The position numbers and the translations under genes are program-made. Shown one piece after another: positions 11,338-21,350 of a stretch of DNA of 64,000 nucleotides (positions within the stretch are counted from its first letter, which is position 1; the number at the start of each line of letters is the position of its first letter). Origin of the DNA: Zantedeschia hybrid cultivar. Lineage: Eukaryota > Streptophyta > Magnoliopsida > Alismatales > Araceae. The stretch is taken from the NCBI GenBank assembly GCA_030544215.1, contig JARZZO010000013.1, forward strand, positions 24,294,729 to 24,358,728, written 5' to 3'. Below the pieces are notes generated by a model. That model did not search any database, was not told the DNA's origin, and saw only the letters and a list, made by a program, of their open reading frames with translations.

Positions 11338-12345
11338 AATGACGTACTTAGAGTCTGGATTTTTTAGGGAAAAAAAGAGCTAAATTTTGGTACATTAGAA
11401 ATTAGTATCAGAGCAATTATGAAAGGTTAAGCATCCATAGTCATCTAATCTTGTTGAGGCACACTAACTGATCTTCAAAAGATATAATGAAGTTTAGTGT
11501 TAGTGCAATTTTGGATTTGGGTTAGTAATCAAGGTTACATTTACTTTTTGGTTATGGTTAAGAGAGAGTTATGATAGGTATTTGTAGATATTGTGTTTAG
11601 CTGGTTCCTATCATTAGAAGTATCCATATATAGAGAATTCATAGCTTGGATGGAGATTAGGAGGATTAGTATCATCTTTTTTAAGGGAGAGAGCCAGCTA
11701 TAGGGTAGACGCATGCCAATTATTAATATCTCTCCATTGGATGTATTAAATTGTAATACCTGACTCGTTAGCAGCTTAGTTTTAGTCCATTAGTAGCTCG
11801 GATAGTTCCATTCAGAGTTAGACTGGGCATTAGTGAGATCAAGATTTAAGTATTGGAATGTGTCACCTAATAGTGACGCAATTCAGGCCCTTTGAGAGGC
11901 GTTAGATCAAGCTAACGTGATTTAGAGCCTAAGACCAGTCCAATTCGGACTCTATTCTTTCCATCCGTAGAGTGTTTAACTCCGCATGGAATTTGACTTG
12001 GAGCCTATTTAGGGCTCCCTTGCACGCATCAAACCCCTGTAGTGCATAAATTATCCCTAGAGAGGCCTTGTGAGAGGAATTGAGCAGTTAGAAGCGGTAT
12101 TCTTCACACTGTTTGAGGTGTTATTTGTGACCGGCCAGAGGTGGCACAAGGCGGCGCAAGTGGTGGACATGTGTGCACGAGAAGGTGCTTCTCATCTTGC
12201 CCAGGCGAGCTTCTGTGAACACTTTCACTTGAGAAGGCTCTATTGAGATGTTAGAGGATACAAAGAAGAGCTTAGAAGGGCTGGAAGTTATAGGGCTTGC
12301 TTGGAAGAACTATAGGAGCTACCAAGAATCGATTTTCAAGGGGTA

Positions 12346-13060
12346 GGTGATGATTACCCTACACATGGATATTATGTATTAAATAAAATCTAATTGTTTT
12401 CAAGATTTTCATAGTTTAAATATGTTTAATAATCTCTTAAATCTGATTTAAAATCTTCTAATTCAAAGAAGTACTCAAAGCATTTGAAGAAACCATGAAA
12501 ATTCTAGTTTAATGGACATCTGGCCCCTCAGTGTGCATGTTGACTAGATTTTTTGATCCAACTTCTATTGATTCATTCATCTTCATTCCAAGTCCGTTTG
12601 CCTTGAAATTTTGTGGAGACCTTAAGTACCATGTTTTAAACTTCTCAGCAAAATTTTATAATTTTTATAATTTTATAATTATTTATTTTAAGAACTGATC
12701 TTTTTTTTAAGAGGTCGGGATGATTATCCTACACATGGATATTCTATATTAAAAAAATCTTATTGGTTTTCAATACTTTAGCAATCTAAATAGGTTTAAG
12801 ATCCCCTAAATTTGACTTAAAAGTCTTATGGCTTAAAAAAGGACCCAAAGCATCCGAAGAAACCATGAAAAATCTAGTTTAATGGACATTTAGCTGCCTA
12901 GTATGTATGTTGCCTTTTATCATCCAACTTCCAATGATTCGTTCATCTTCATTCTAAGTCTGTTTAACTTAAAAATTTTGTGGAGACCTTAAGTACCATA
13001 TTTTAAACTTCTCTACAGAATTTTATACTTTTTATAATTTATTTACTATTTATTTTAGTA
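12346..13060. repeat. diverged direct repeat, period about 370 bp
   Basis: Two head-to-tail copies offset by about 370 bases. For example ACACATGGATATT is at 12361 and 12731, and the CATGAAAA(A)TTCTAG..TTTAATGGACAT and GTGGAGACCTTAAGTACCAT blocks recur in the same order. Many substitutions, roughly 80% identity by eye. AT-rich, non-coding. Repeated at 33540-34254 by the 21-kb duplication. Confidence 0.8.
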
Positions 13061-14033
13061 TTAAAGTCAGCTCAGCTTAAATTAGATATTCAACAGAAGT
13101 CTAAATTCATATCAATCGAATTCAGATTTTTATGAAATTTTGCAAAATCCTTTATTATGATCCTTTACTCATGATTGTAAAGTTTGATTAATTTATGAAT
13201 TTGTTTGATATTTATTCAACATATTAGTGAATTTGTACTATAAAAATTATATTAACATGCCTAAAAATATGGGACTTATTCCAATTTTTTTTAACATTTT
13301 CTGTAATATTAAAAGGTTTCATCTATTGGAATCTATTTTACATGAAATTTTATGTTAATAAGATGTTTTGTTCCAAAATGTATTCTTTTCATTCAAATAG
13401 TATTATTTTTAGCATAATTGTATGATTAGTTATTTGTGTTATGTCTCTGATCCGGTTCAATTATTTGGAATCACTCTGAATTCAGATGTAAAGACCCACG
13501 AAGAAATTATGTTTATATAAAAAGTTTACTTAAAATTTTAATAATTTTTTTATGTAATTAAGTTGTTAATAAATTTTACGAAAATATACATAATTCTAAA
13601 AAGGATATATTTGTAAATTATTAAAAAATTATTAATATAATTATAAAAAGTTTAGGGATAACATTGTGATTGGCAATCTTTATATGGTGTTAAATTAAAT
13701 TTTCTAAAGTCAATGGACGACTCTAAATTTTTCTATGGAGAAGATCAAAATATAGGGATATATATACAATTATTTTAAAAGAATGGGTAGAATAGCAATT
13801 ATTTAGCCCTTAAGCAGTCTCCCTACCTCCTCGTCATGCCATCATTATATTTTGTCTTCTAACAATCATTGGACTGCCACCTCAATGTGCCATCCACCGC
13901 ATCAAGAATTCTCTTCCTAAAGAATCTTAAAAAAATATAATTGAAATATAATAGAATATATTAGAACATCTTATCTTAATTAATACAAAATCTATACAGA
14001 ATCTTCTCCTTATGCCGCCTCGCCTGTGTAATC

Positions 14034-14200
14034 ATGGAGAGGGACATCTTAGTGGACACTTGTCATCCCTTCCTTATCCTTACCTCCAAGTCATGATGGG
14101 AGGGACACTTCAGCGGATACTTGTCATCCCTTCCTCATCCTTGTCTCCAAGCCATGATGGGAGGGACACCTTAAGGGGGACACCTAAGCATACACTTGTT
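14034..14200. repeat. 62-bp short tandem repeat upstream of a TATA box
   Basis: Two and a half copies of a unit of about 62 bp containing GGGAGGGACA, TTGTCATCCCTTCCT and CCAAG(T/C)CATGA. It lies just upstream of TATAAATA (14225-14232) and an (AG)n tract (14276-14305), which is the layout of LTR U3 enhancer repeats. The chance frame 14012-14209 covers it. Function inferred only. Confidence 0.65.
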
Positions 14201-14267
14201 AAACCCTAATTGGTTGCCTAAATCTATAAATATGGGTGTTAGCTCCTATTCTCTTCCAACACAAGGA

Positions 14268-14307
<40 letters not shown>

Positions 14308-15244
14308 AGGGAGAAGTTTAGAGAGCCTTAGAGAGAGAGTTCTTAGCACCGATTTGACATGCCTTGGAGGGTGACGTGAGGAGGATCTTCATGAGGTTGT
14401 GAGTGTGCATGTAAGCACTTCTCGCCTTGCCTAGGCAAGTTTCTTTTAATTTTTTAGTATGAAGCAAGAGGCAAGTGATGATTAACTGTGATTCCACATA
14501 TATTTTTATGTAGAAAACTCTATTTTCAACATTATTTTCCTACCTACTATAAGTATGAGGATCTATATGAAATGTTTAAGATGATATTCATGAGTATCTG
14601 CATGTTCAACATATGTTAGGTAAGATAGTTGCATACAGTTGCATATCTTTAAGCATGTCGCATGCATATGTTAAGATGATTAACCAACCCGTAGCTTGGG
14701 AACTATGTTCCACGCAGGCTATCATGGGAGGAAAAGGCTACCTATGGAAAGGGCTACCCTTAGAGGTGAAGCCACCATAGTATAGAGCCACCCCTTTAAC
14801 TTGTAGGGACCACCTCTAGAATCCTTTGTCTATTCGGTTACGAACAATGCCACTTTAGGAGTCTATGCATCTGAATCATATAAGCATCCCTATAAGGCAT
14901 ATACTAAACTATAAGATGTATGAAACCCGAGGCAAATGAATAAAATCCTGGCTACGACTTTTTCTGTCCAAGTGGGGCGGATGGGTCCCTCTGCTGCACA
15001 GTGGAAGCACCAGTGGGCATTTGCCTTACCACTAGCTATATGTCATGTTAAATATGACACTCTTCATGTTGTGATTTGGATGCATGTCCGTTTAATAAGT
15101 GATAAGATTATGATATGATCATATTCAATTAAGCATGTTAAGAAGTAAGATGCATGATGACATGTTAAGAAGTAAGATACATGATATATTAAGTTCATGA
15201 TAGAGGCATGTTATGTTAAGATGCATGTTAAGATACATGTTGTA

Positions 15245-16065
15245 GATGTATGTTGCTCACTTATTAGTCATTGGAAGTCTTGAGACCTCTTGAAAGAAGG
15301 AAGATGGATGACTCGGAATGTGAATGGTACATGTGATTTGATATGTGGGACCTTTATGTTACATTGAGCCGCTCGTTCTTGATGCCTATAGAGGCAGAGT
15401 CACCATCGCTTGTTCATGACCTGATTGAAAAATCGAGAGCTATTTTTGATAAGAAAATCCGTTTAATAGATGAAGTTAATGAGGGCAAGCCTGATGAGCC
15501 CTACCAAGAAAGTAACTTAGATAGGCTCTGACAAGATACATATCCCACCTACGTTTTCTCCCTCCATACTCTTTTCCGCACTTTGTTGTTGACACCCCGT
15601 TGGACTCACTTATTTGACTGAGGGCCTCCTTAGGGCCCCTCTGATCTTGCTCACCATCACTCTATCTCTCTTCAAGCCTCGGGTCCCTATTGACCTGAAA
15701 GTTCTCTATGATAAGATCTGGGTCCTTCTTCTCTATGATCCCCAAAATCCCTTAGCCTTGGCATATTCTTCTTCATCCTACACTCATCACTGCTTTTTAG
15801 TAGAAAATTCCCCAAAAAAATATCATTTTCTCAACTTGGTCTCAAATCATTCTTGAAGAGACCTCCTATTTCTCATCTGAGTGTGCACCATCATACGGGC
15901 TCCTTCATGACTCCCTAGTTGATCTACTCTCCCCCTCCTCTAAGGGGATTTCACTTGTATCTTCTTTTGTATATCATGATTTCTCATCTTCTTCTTTAGG
16001 ACATGATAGTGATTCTAGGATTAGTAAGTCTAGAGAAGTTAGAGCTGTGAGTGCTTAAAATGAGT
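15245..16065 (+). pseudogene. degraded copy of the gypsy accessory ORF, left copy
   Basis: Unrecognised protein, visible only by comparison with the minus-strand ORF 50304-51541 in the gypsy element. Matching segments in order are SLEVLRPLERRKMDDSECEW (15279 on), WDLYVTLSRSFLMP, AIFDKKIRL, NEGKPDEPY, TYPTYVFSLHTLFRTLLLTP, VPIDLKVLYDKIWVLLLYDP and ILEETSYFSS. Stops (for example TGA after ECEWYM, and before QDTYP) and at least two frameshifts, one at an A-run near 15813-15820, destroy it. Homology ends near 16065. No catalytic motif or membrane segment is evident. Function unknown. Confidence 0.7.
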
Positions 16066-16880
16066 GTGTGATTATCATGAAAAATTATGTTGTTTAAGCG
16101 CATAATAAACTTATTAAAAAGAAACTAAGTGATGTGATCGCCAGAAACTTTTGACTAAAAAGTTTCAAAAGAAGATTTGATCGCCTACCTGTTTGGATGT
16201 GGGAGATATTGAACTCTTGGTTCCCCTCCTTCAGCCGGCTGAAGAAAGAGAGTCCTTTCTTGTCTTTGTTCTTGCTTTGACTGCTATTGAGTTTTGAGGA
16301 TCGTTCAGATTCCTTGTTGTTTGCTATTAATTTCTTTCCTTTGATTCTCCTTTGTACCTTGCAAGAAATAGAAAAGAAATAAAGAACAATAATAAGAACT
16401 TATAAAGAAGTAATATCCATTCCAGAAGAGATTTTGAACATGCAACTAAACAGGAAAACTCACTTGTTGGGATGGTCTTTTAAACCCCTTTAACAAATAG
16501 GTTTTGAAAATGATGCTAGTGTTGTGTGTGTTGCATGGAGTGATGTAATGAAGAATGTGAGAAATATGCAGAAATGGTTGAAAGTTAATGCTGGATGGCC
16601 CCTGGAAGCCTTGGTCTTCAATGGATCTTGAATGGATGAAGAACGATGCCGACTCCTAATGGTAGCAGCGCTTTAGCGTTTGAGCATCGTCTTCAAGCTT
16701 CTTTGCTCCAATCGCCGCCAAAATAATTACTCAATATCGCTCTCTCTTTTTTTTTACTCCCTCAAAAGGCGATGTATTTATAGACTTCTTTGTATTCGCG
16801 GATTTACATGAAGAAATCTTGAGATTTATCAAGCTTAACTAACAGATAAATACAGATCAATTCATCTTTATCTGTAATTA
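16066..16880. other. non-coding spacer, left copy
   Basis: No gene supported. A possible continuation of the preceding pseudogene (NKLIKKKLSD) is too weak to call. The rest is AT-rich with a run of T (16747-16757) and no clear repeat until the inverted-repeat units begin at 16884. Confidence 0.6.
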
Positions 16881-16883
16881 TCT

Positions 16884-17180
16884 AAGACGCGTCGTCACTT
16901 GAAGACGCCTTTTAGATTGATTAAGATAAGGATAAACATCCGGTAAAAACTTATCTTTATCTGTAATTAGCTAAAACGCGTCGCTACTTGAAGACGCCTT
17001 GTACATTAATTAAGATAAGGATAAATATCCGGAAGAGAAGTAGAAAGAACTTAGGAAACCTAAATGGCGTCGTACTATGCAGACGTCTTTTAGCTAATTA
17101 ATCTACTGATCAAAATTCAAATTTAAACATTAAAATAGAAATAAACTCTAAATGGCATCCACACAAGTCGACGTCTTTTA
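16884..17180. repeat. GCGTC-N10-GACGC units 1-4, left copy
   Basis: Four short inverted repeats with left-arm starts at 16889, 16978, 17067 and 17155, and right arms exactly 15 bases on. Arms: GCGTC/GACGC, GCGTC/GACGC, GCGTC/GACGT, GCATC/GACGT. The 10-nt centres differ from unit to unit. Outward they are flanked by AAA(n) on the left and CTTTTAG-like sequence on the right, extending the dyad. Units recur every 88-89 bases, and units 1-2 also share the surrounding ATAAGGATAAA and TTATCTGTAATTA, so part of the array grew by tandem duplication. They sit about 1.6 kb upstream of the DUF7745-like gene. Confidence 0.85.
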
Positions 17181-18424
17181 GACTTTTTCATATTTTAACT
17201 GAAATTTGAGTTAAAATCAATTTAATTAATTAACTTAAATCATATATGTGTGACCCGACACTATTAACTTAAAAAGATCAATAAAAATTAACCAATGATT
17301 AAATATCAGACCATTCTGAGGCATTATTATATGATATGAAATTTACTCAAAATGATGTCAAAATTAGCGTGTCTACAGTTGCCTCACATTGGCATCGTCT
17401 TTGCAAGGGAGTAAAATGAAATGGAATGTACTGAAAAGGTGATGCCAAGGTGTGATGAGACACGCTCTCAACATCACATGATTGGAATTTTTCTCAAAAT
17501 CATCGATGAAGATAGTTCAAGGAGATCAATGGAATCAATCCTGTCTGGATGAGGTAGACAAGGAAATAAAATAAAGATTAATCAACCTCCACGGAGTAGA
17601 AAGTACCCCAGGTCGTAGACACTGTAGGTTTCATCATGGGGAGCGTTTGCCAGCCAATGTGGACGTGCTGCAGCCATGATGGATCTTAAAAGAAAACAAG
17701 AAATATTGGATAAAGAGTCCAAGAAAGGATAGAATTCCAAGGATATCTTCAAGCGAATCTCAAAGATAATCAAGATACTCAATTCAGAATGGAATATTTC
17801 ATATAATGTTGGAATTATTTGATTTAATGGTCTGAAATTTAATCAGCAATTAATCCTTATCACAGTGATTTCAAAGACCTATATGATGCATGCTGGGCTA
17901 AAAGAAAAATATAAAGTCAAATAAAATATAAATTAATCAAGGATAATATTGTTAAATTGTCATTAATGAGTCAAGATACAAATTCTTGTAATTCAGTGCT
18001 AAGCCGAAGCTCGTTTATCCTCGCACCATTTCACAAAAGTGGAACCATCGTCCGTACTAATTAACAATCCAACGGCCTATCCGTGCGATTAAGAATTCTC
18101 TAGAATTATCACTGTTTTTGTTGTAGGGGAGCTCAAATTCCAGTTTCATCAAAACCACAAGGTCCTTGACATGCTCTAATAAATACTTAACATATAATAA
18201 TGAGATTATGCAAATGAATTACATGGAATAATACAAGGGTAGAAATAACCGTCTTTTTAGCCACGGTCGAGACTTCATAAACTCTCATGATGGGATCTTC
18301 TCGATATTTCCAGCTTCATTTGGGTTTTCTTTAATTTTCCTGCACTCAAAATTCATCAGTAACTTCAAAGAAGTGTTTAATTAAGCATCAAAATATGGAA
18401 TTTCGGGAAAATGACAGAAAGCTT
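17181..18424. other. non-coding spacer upstream of DUF7745-like gene
   Basis: AT-rich, no convincing frame on either strand. The short minus-strand frame 17582-17782 has no family features. Presumably the distal upstream region of the gene at 18751. Confidence 0.55.
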
Positions 18425-18495
18425 GAAACGCGTCGTGTCGCGCCGACGTCCTTTAACTTTCTGAAATGCGGCGGTGTTCCACGACGCCTTTTAAG
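18425..18495. repeat. GCGTC-N10-GACGC units 5-6, left copy
   Basis: Two adjacent units (left arms at 18430 and 18468; right arms GACGT at 18445 and GACGC at 18483). The second left arm reads GCGGC. They lie 110-170 bases upstream of the TATA box of the DUF7745-like gene, where promoter elements would be expected. The centres are again exactly 10 nt. Confidence 0.85.
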
Positions 18496-18597
18496 TCGCA
18501 GAAACAGTTTCTGGCTGATTCCAAACCGGATTCCAACTCTTCCAATGCTCATCCCTTTTCCAATCCGAAAAAGTCTTCCTAAGATCACAATTTCCTC

Positions 18598-18605
18598 TAT
18601 ATAAA
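18598..18605 (+). promoter_or_regulatory. TATA box of DUF7745-like gene
   Basis: TATATAAA lies 146 bases upstream of the first ATG (18751), consistent with a 5' UTR of about 115 bases. No upstream ATG intervenes in the predicted transcript. The same box is at 39792 in the right copy. Confidence 0.7.
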
Positions 18606-18750
18606 CATCACTAACTTGTTTCCAAGCAATCCTACCACAATCTAGAGATCCAAGGTTGAGTTTTTCTTCAAGGTTCAAGGGTTTTTCAAGGTTTTCAAGC
18701 TTCAAGAAGGAAGAAGTCCGGGAAAGAGGATAAGTTCTTCAAATAAGAGG

Positions 18751-20054
18751 ATGAAAAGGTCGCTGGAGAAGATCTCCGACATGGAGAATTACCTTATTAG
18801 AAGGGATCCCAATCTCAAAGTAAGTTGAATTAGCTTTCCTTCAATTCTTCTTCTTCAAACTCCTCCATGTTCTCCATGCTCTTCAAGTTTTCCTCTATTT
18901 TTCAGACATATCCCATATTTCCCGGTCCAAGGAGATTCACTTCTCTCCCTTGGATTCGCAAACTGGCCAAAAGTCTTAAACTTTCCATGCAAGCCTTCAT
19001 CTCGAAGTGGAATCTTCAAGGATTGGTGGTGCATGCCAAGCACTATAAAAGCTCTAACGTGGATTGGGCGGCCATGGGTGCCTTGATCGAACAGTGGCAT
19101 CCTCAAACTCACACGTTTCTCTTCCCGGATTTCGAGTGCACTATCCTTTTAGAAGAGGCGGAGCTCCTGTTGGGTCTTCCAAAGACCAAGGACAAGATGA
19201 CTTTGATGAGAGAGCGGATCACCGGTCAACAATTGTTGACGTTGATTATGAAGGATCCCTCAGAAGCAAAAGGATGCCTTACCAATAAAGGGATCAACCA
19301 TGCAAAACTCGCTAAATGGACTTTATATGAGATCGATGATCTAAGGGAGGATGACGCTGAAGACGTGACGAAAGCTTTCGTTACGTACCTTTCCGGGGCT
19401 TTGTTCTTTCCCACGCAAGACAACATCCTAGAAGATGATCAGGTCAGTGCTATCTGCGCGATCTTCGAAGGTAAATCCATTAGCATTGCGATCTTGGGTT
19501 ACCTTTACAGCGGGCTTTCTGTGGCATCCACGGGCCGACCTCCTTACGGGTGCATGTTACTCTTCGCCTTGTGGGTTGAACTACACTTCAAATTTGAGCA
19601 CTGCACGAGGATGTCAGCAAGACCGTCTCAAATTTACATGAACAATCCGATCCACTGCATCGCCAACATCGTGAAGTTCAACGAGGGCATGGTCAACAAG
19701 GTACCAAAGCTCAAGACCCGGGCTGACTGGAGGGAGTTCCTGAGATGCATGTTGTCCAACATGTTTGACTCTTCTCCACTCACTCTTATTGGAAAGCCCA
19801 TTAGAGTACGCCGTGCAGCGGGAGCAGAACTTAAGTTGATTGGGGTTACTGAACTTGTGCTGTACAACCCTCACCGGTGCCTTACTCAGCTCAGCCTGAA
19901 TCGCCATGAATTCTCCGAGTTCTCTCTCACATCTTCGATCAAGAGGCCGGCCTTGGAATCCGACGAAGACTATGAAGCCACAGAACTTATTACCACTTTG
20001 TGGAATCTTGGCTTTAGTTATCGTGTAAAATCATCTAAAGATAGAGATAGATGA
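18751..20054 (+). CDS. DUF7745-like protein, two exons, left copy
   Basis: Predicted protein of 405 aa. Exon 1 is 18751-18819 (MKRSLEKISDMENYLIRRD..), donor GTAAGT at 18820, acceptor TTTTTCAG ending 18905; exon 2 is 18906-20054, phase 0 at the junction. The open frame extends a little upstream of exon 2, but TATA box, exon 1 and splice sites favour this model. The N-terminal half has a pattern I associate with DUF7745 and the related plant mobile domain: an ALIEQWHPQTHTFLFPDFECTI-like strand followed by LEEAELLLGLP (about residues 100-130). Then come FPTQDN and a conserved C-terminal helical part (GRPPYGCMLLFALW, HCIANIVKF). No nuclease or transposase triad is visible. The frame is intact, unlike nearly everything around it. 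Function unknown; such proteins are commonly element-borne. It lies 1.3 kb upstream of the PMD gene, same strand. Confidence 0.7.
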
Positions 20055-20060
20055 GTGAAA

Positions 20061-20649
20061 TAAATCCATTAGCATTGCGATCTTGGGTTACCTTTACAGC
20101 GGGCTTTCTGTGGCATCCACGGGCCGACCTCCTTACGGGTGCATGTTACTCTTCGCCTTGTGGGTTGAACTACACTTCAAATTTGAGTACTGCACGAGGA
20201 TGTCAGCAAGACCGTCTCAAATTTACATGAACAATCCGATCCACTGCATCGCCAACATCGTGAAGTTCAACGAGGGCATGGTCAACAAGGTACCAAAGCT
20301 CAAGACCCGGGCTGACTGGAGGGAGTTCCTGAGATGCATGTTGTCCAACATGTTTGACTCTTCTCCACTCACTCTTATTGGAAAGCCCATTAGAGTACGC
20401 CGTGCAGCGGGAGCAGAACTTAAGTTGATTGGGGTTACTGAACTTGTGCTGTACAACCCTCACCGGTGCCTTACTCAGCTCAGCCTGAATCGCCATGAAT
20501 TCTCCGAGTTCTCTCTCACATCTTCGATCAAGAGGCCGGCCTTGGAATCCGACGAAGACTATGAAGCCACAGAACTTATTACCACTTTGTGGAATCTTGG
20601 CTTTAGTTATCGTGTAAAATCATCTAAAGATAGAGATAGATGAGTGAAA
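20061..20649 (+). pseudogene. 589-bp partial tandem copy of DUF7745-like 3' half
   Basis: Direct repeat of 19472-20060 placed immediately after it; it covers the last 194 codons plus the stop and five bases after it. One difference is visible: CAC in the parent (GAGCACTGC) reads TAC here, His to Tyr. The shared base at the joint is a single T. The copy lacks a promoter and exon 1; its first in-frame ATG gives 186 aa (20083-20643), probably untranslated 3' sequence. Both 21-kb copies carry it with the same change, so it predates the large duplication. Confidence 0.9.
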
Positions 20650-20722
20650 TTTCAATATTATCAAGCACTTCATGAAATTCTTCCTTAAGTATTCCCTTTT
20701 CTTTTCTTTTTCTTTTTGATGT

Positions 20723-20745
20723 AATAAAGGATTTCATTGAATAAA
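20723..20745 (+). terminator. polyadenylation signals after DUF7745-like gene
   Basis: Two AATAAA hexamers (20723-20728 and 20740-20745) lie downstream of a T-rich stretch, about 70-100 bases beyond the end of the partial duplicate. They would serve the DUF7745-like transcript; the partial copy would then be 3' UTR. Confidence 0.55.
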
Positions 20746-20863
20746 GAGTTATTTTTCATGCCCTTGAAACCTTTCTTCAACTTCCCGTGATGTGTTCATG
20801 ATTTTTCCCTTAGCAAAAATTGAATTTTTCCTTAAAATCTGACAGTTCGAGTTTGCTTAATGC

Positions 20864-21217
20864 AAAAAGCGTCCACTCAGAAAGACGCCTTTCAAAGATA
20901 ATTCATTTTCCAGAAATTAACCATTAATCCTCAAAATCTCGATTTAACCTTAAATTGCGTCTTTCGCCCAAGATGCCTTTCAACTCTCTCTTACTTTTTC
21001 CAGAACTCGGCCATCAATTCTGTGATTAATCCTTTGAAACGCGTCTGCACGGTTCGACGCCTTTAATAATCATGTCTTGTACGGTTCTGACCAGAATTGA
21101 CGGTAACCTGAAACGCGTCATCCTAGGTAGACGCCGTTCACTGAATTTCAAACAGCTGTCCTTGCCGCCTCAGTTTATGCGCCCTAAAACGCGTCGCTCC
21201 TCAATGACGCCTTTTAA
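20864..21217. repeat. GCGTC-N10-GACGC units 7-11, left copy
   Basis: Five units with left-arm starts 20869, 20957, 21041, 21115 and 21191; each right arm starts exactly 15 bases later (20884, 20972, 21056, 21130, 21206). All arms are GCGTC/GACGC except unit 8, whose right arm is GATGC. Flanks again extend the dyad (AAAA(C) left, C(T/G)TT right). They fill the spacer between the DUF7745-like poly(A) signals and the PMD start codon at 21351, hence the presumptive PMD promoter. Confidence 0.9.
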
Positions 21218-21350
21218 CTTGTCCAAACAGAAACCGCGCAACCTCCCCTTTCTTCCTCACTTTCTCCTTTACTCTCTCTCTCCTCGAGCTTCGGCAATCC
21301 CCTCCGGCGATCTCCGTCCCTCTCTCTTCTCAAAACTCTCTCTTTTGGCC

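Larger units (their letters stand above)
11338..15244. other. non-coding repeat-rich spacer, left copy
   Basis: No gene supported over 3.9 kb. Around 11403 a sequence close to GTATCAGAGCAATTATG resembles a decayed primer-binding site. 12346-13060 holds a diverged direct repeat. 13480-14500 looks like U3/R sequence of an LTR: short repeats (14034-14200), a TATA box (14225-14232) and an (AG)n tract (14276-14305). 15134-15190 has two direct copies of about 27 bp (CATGTTAAGAAGTAAGAT..). Probably remnants of one or more gypsy LTRs or leaders; boundaries not found. Confidence 0.6.

Noticed and set aside
11390..11420. Primer-binding site of a gypsy element
   Set aside because: GTATCAGAGC is present, but the preceding base pattern is degenerate and no LTR end or gag could be tied to it; kept only as a remark.
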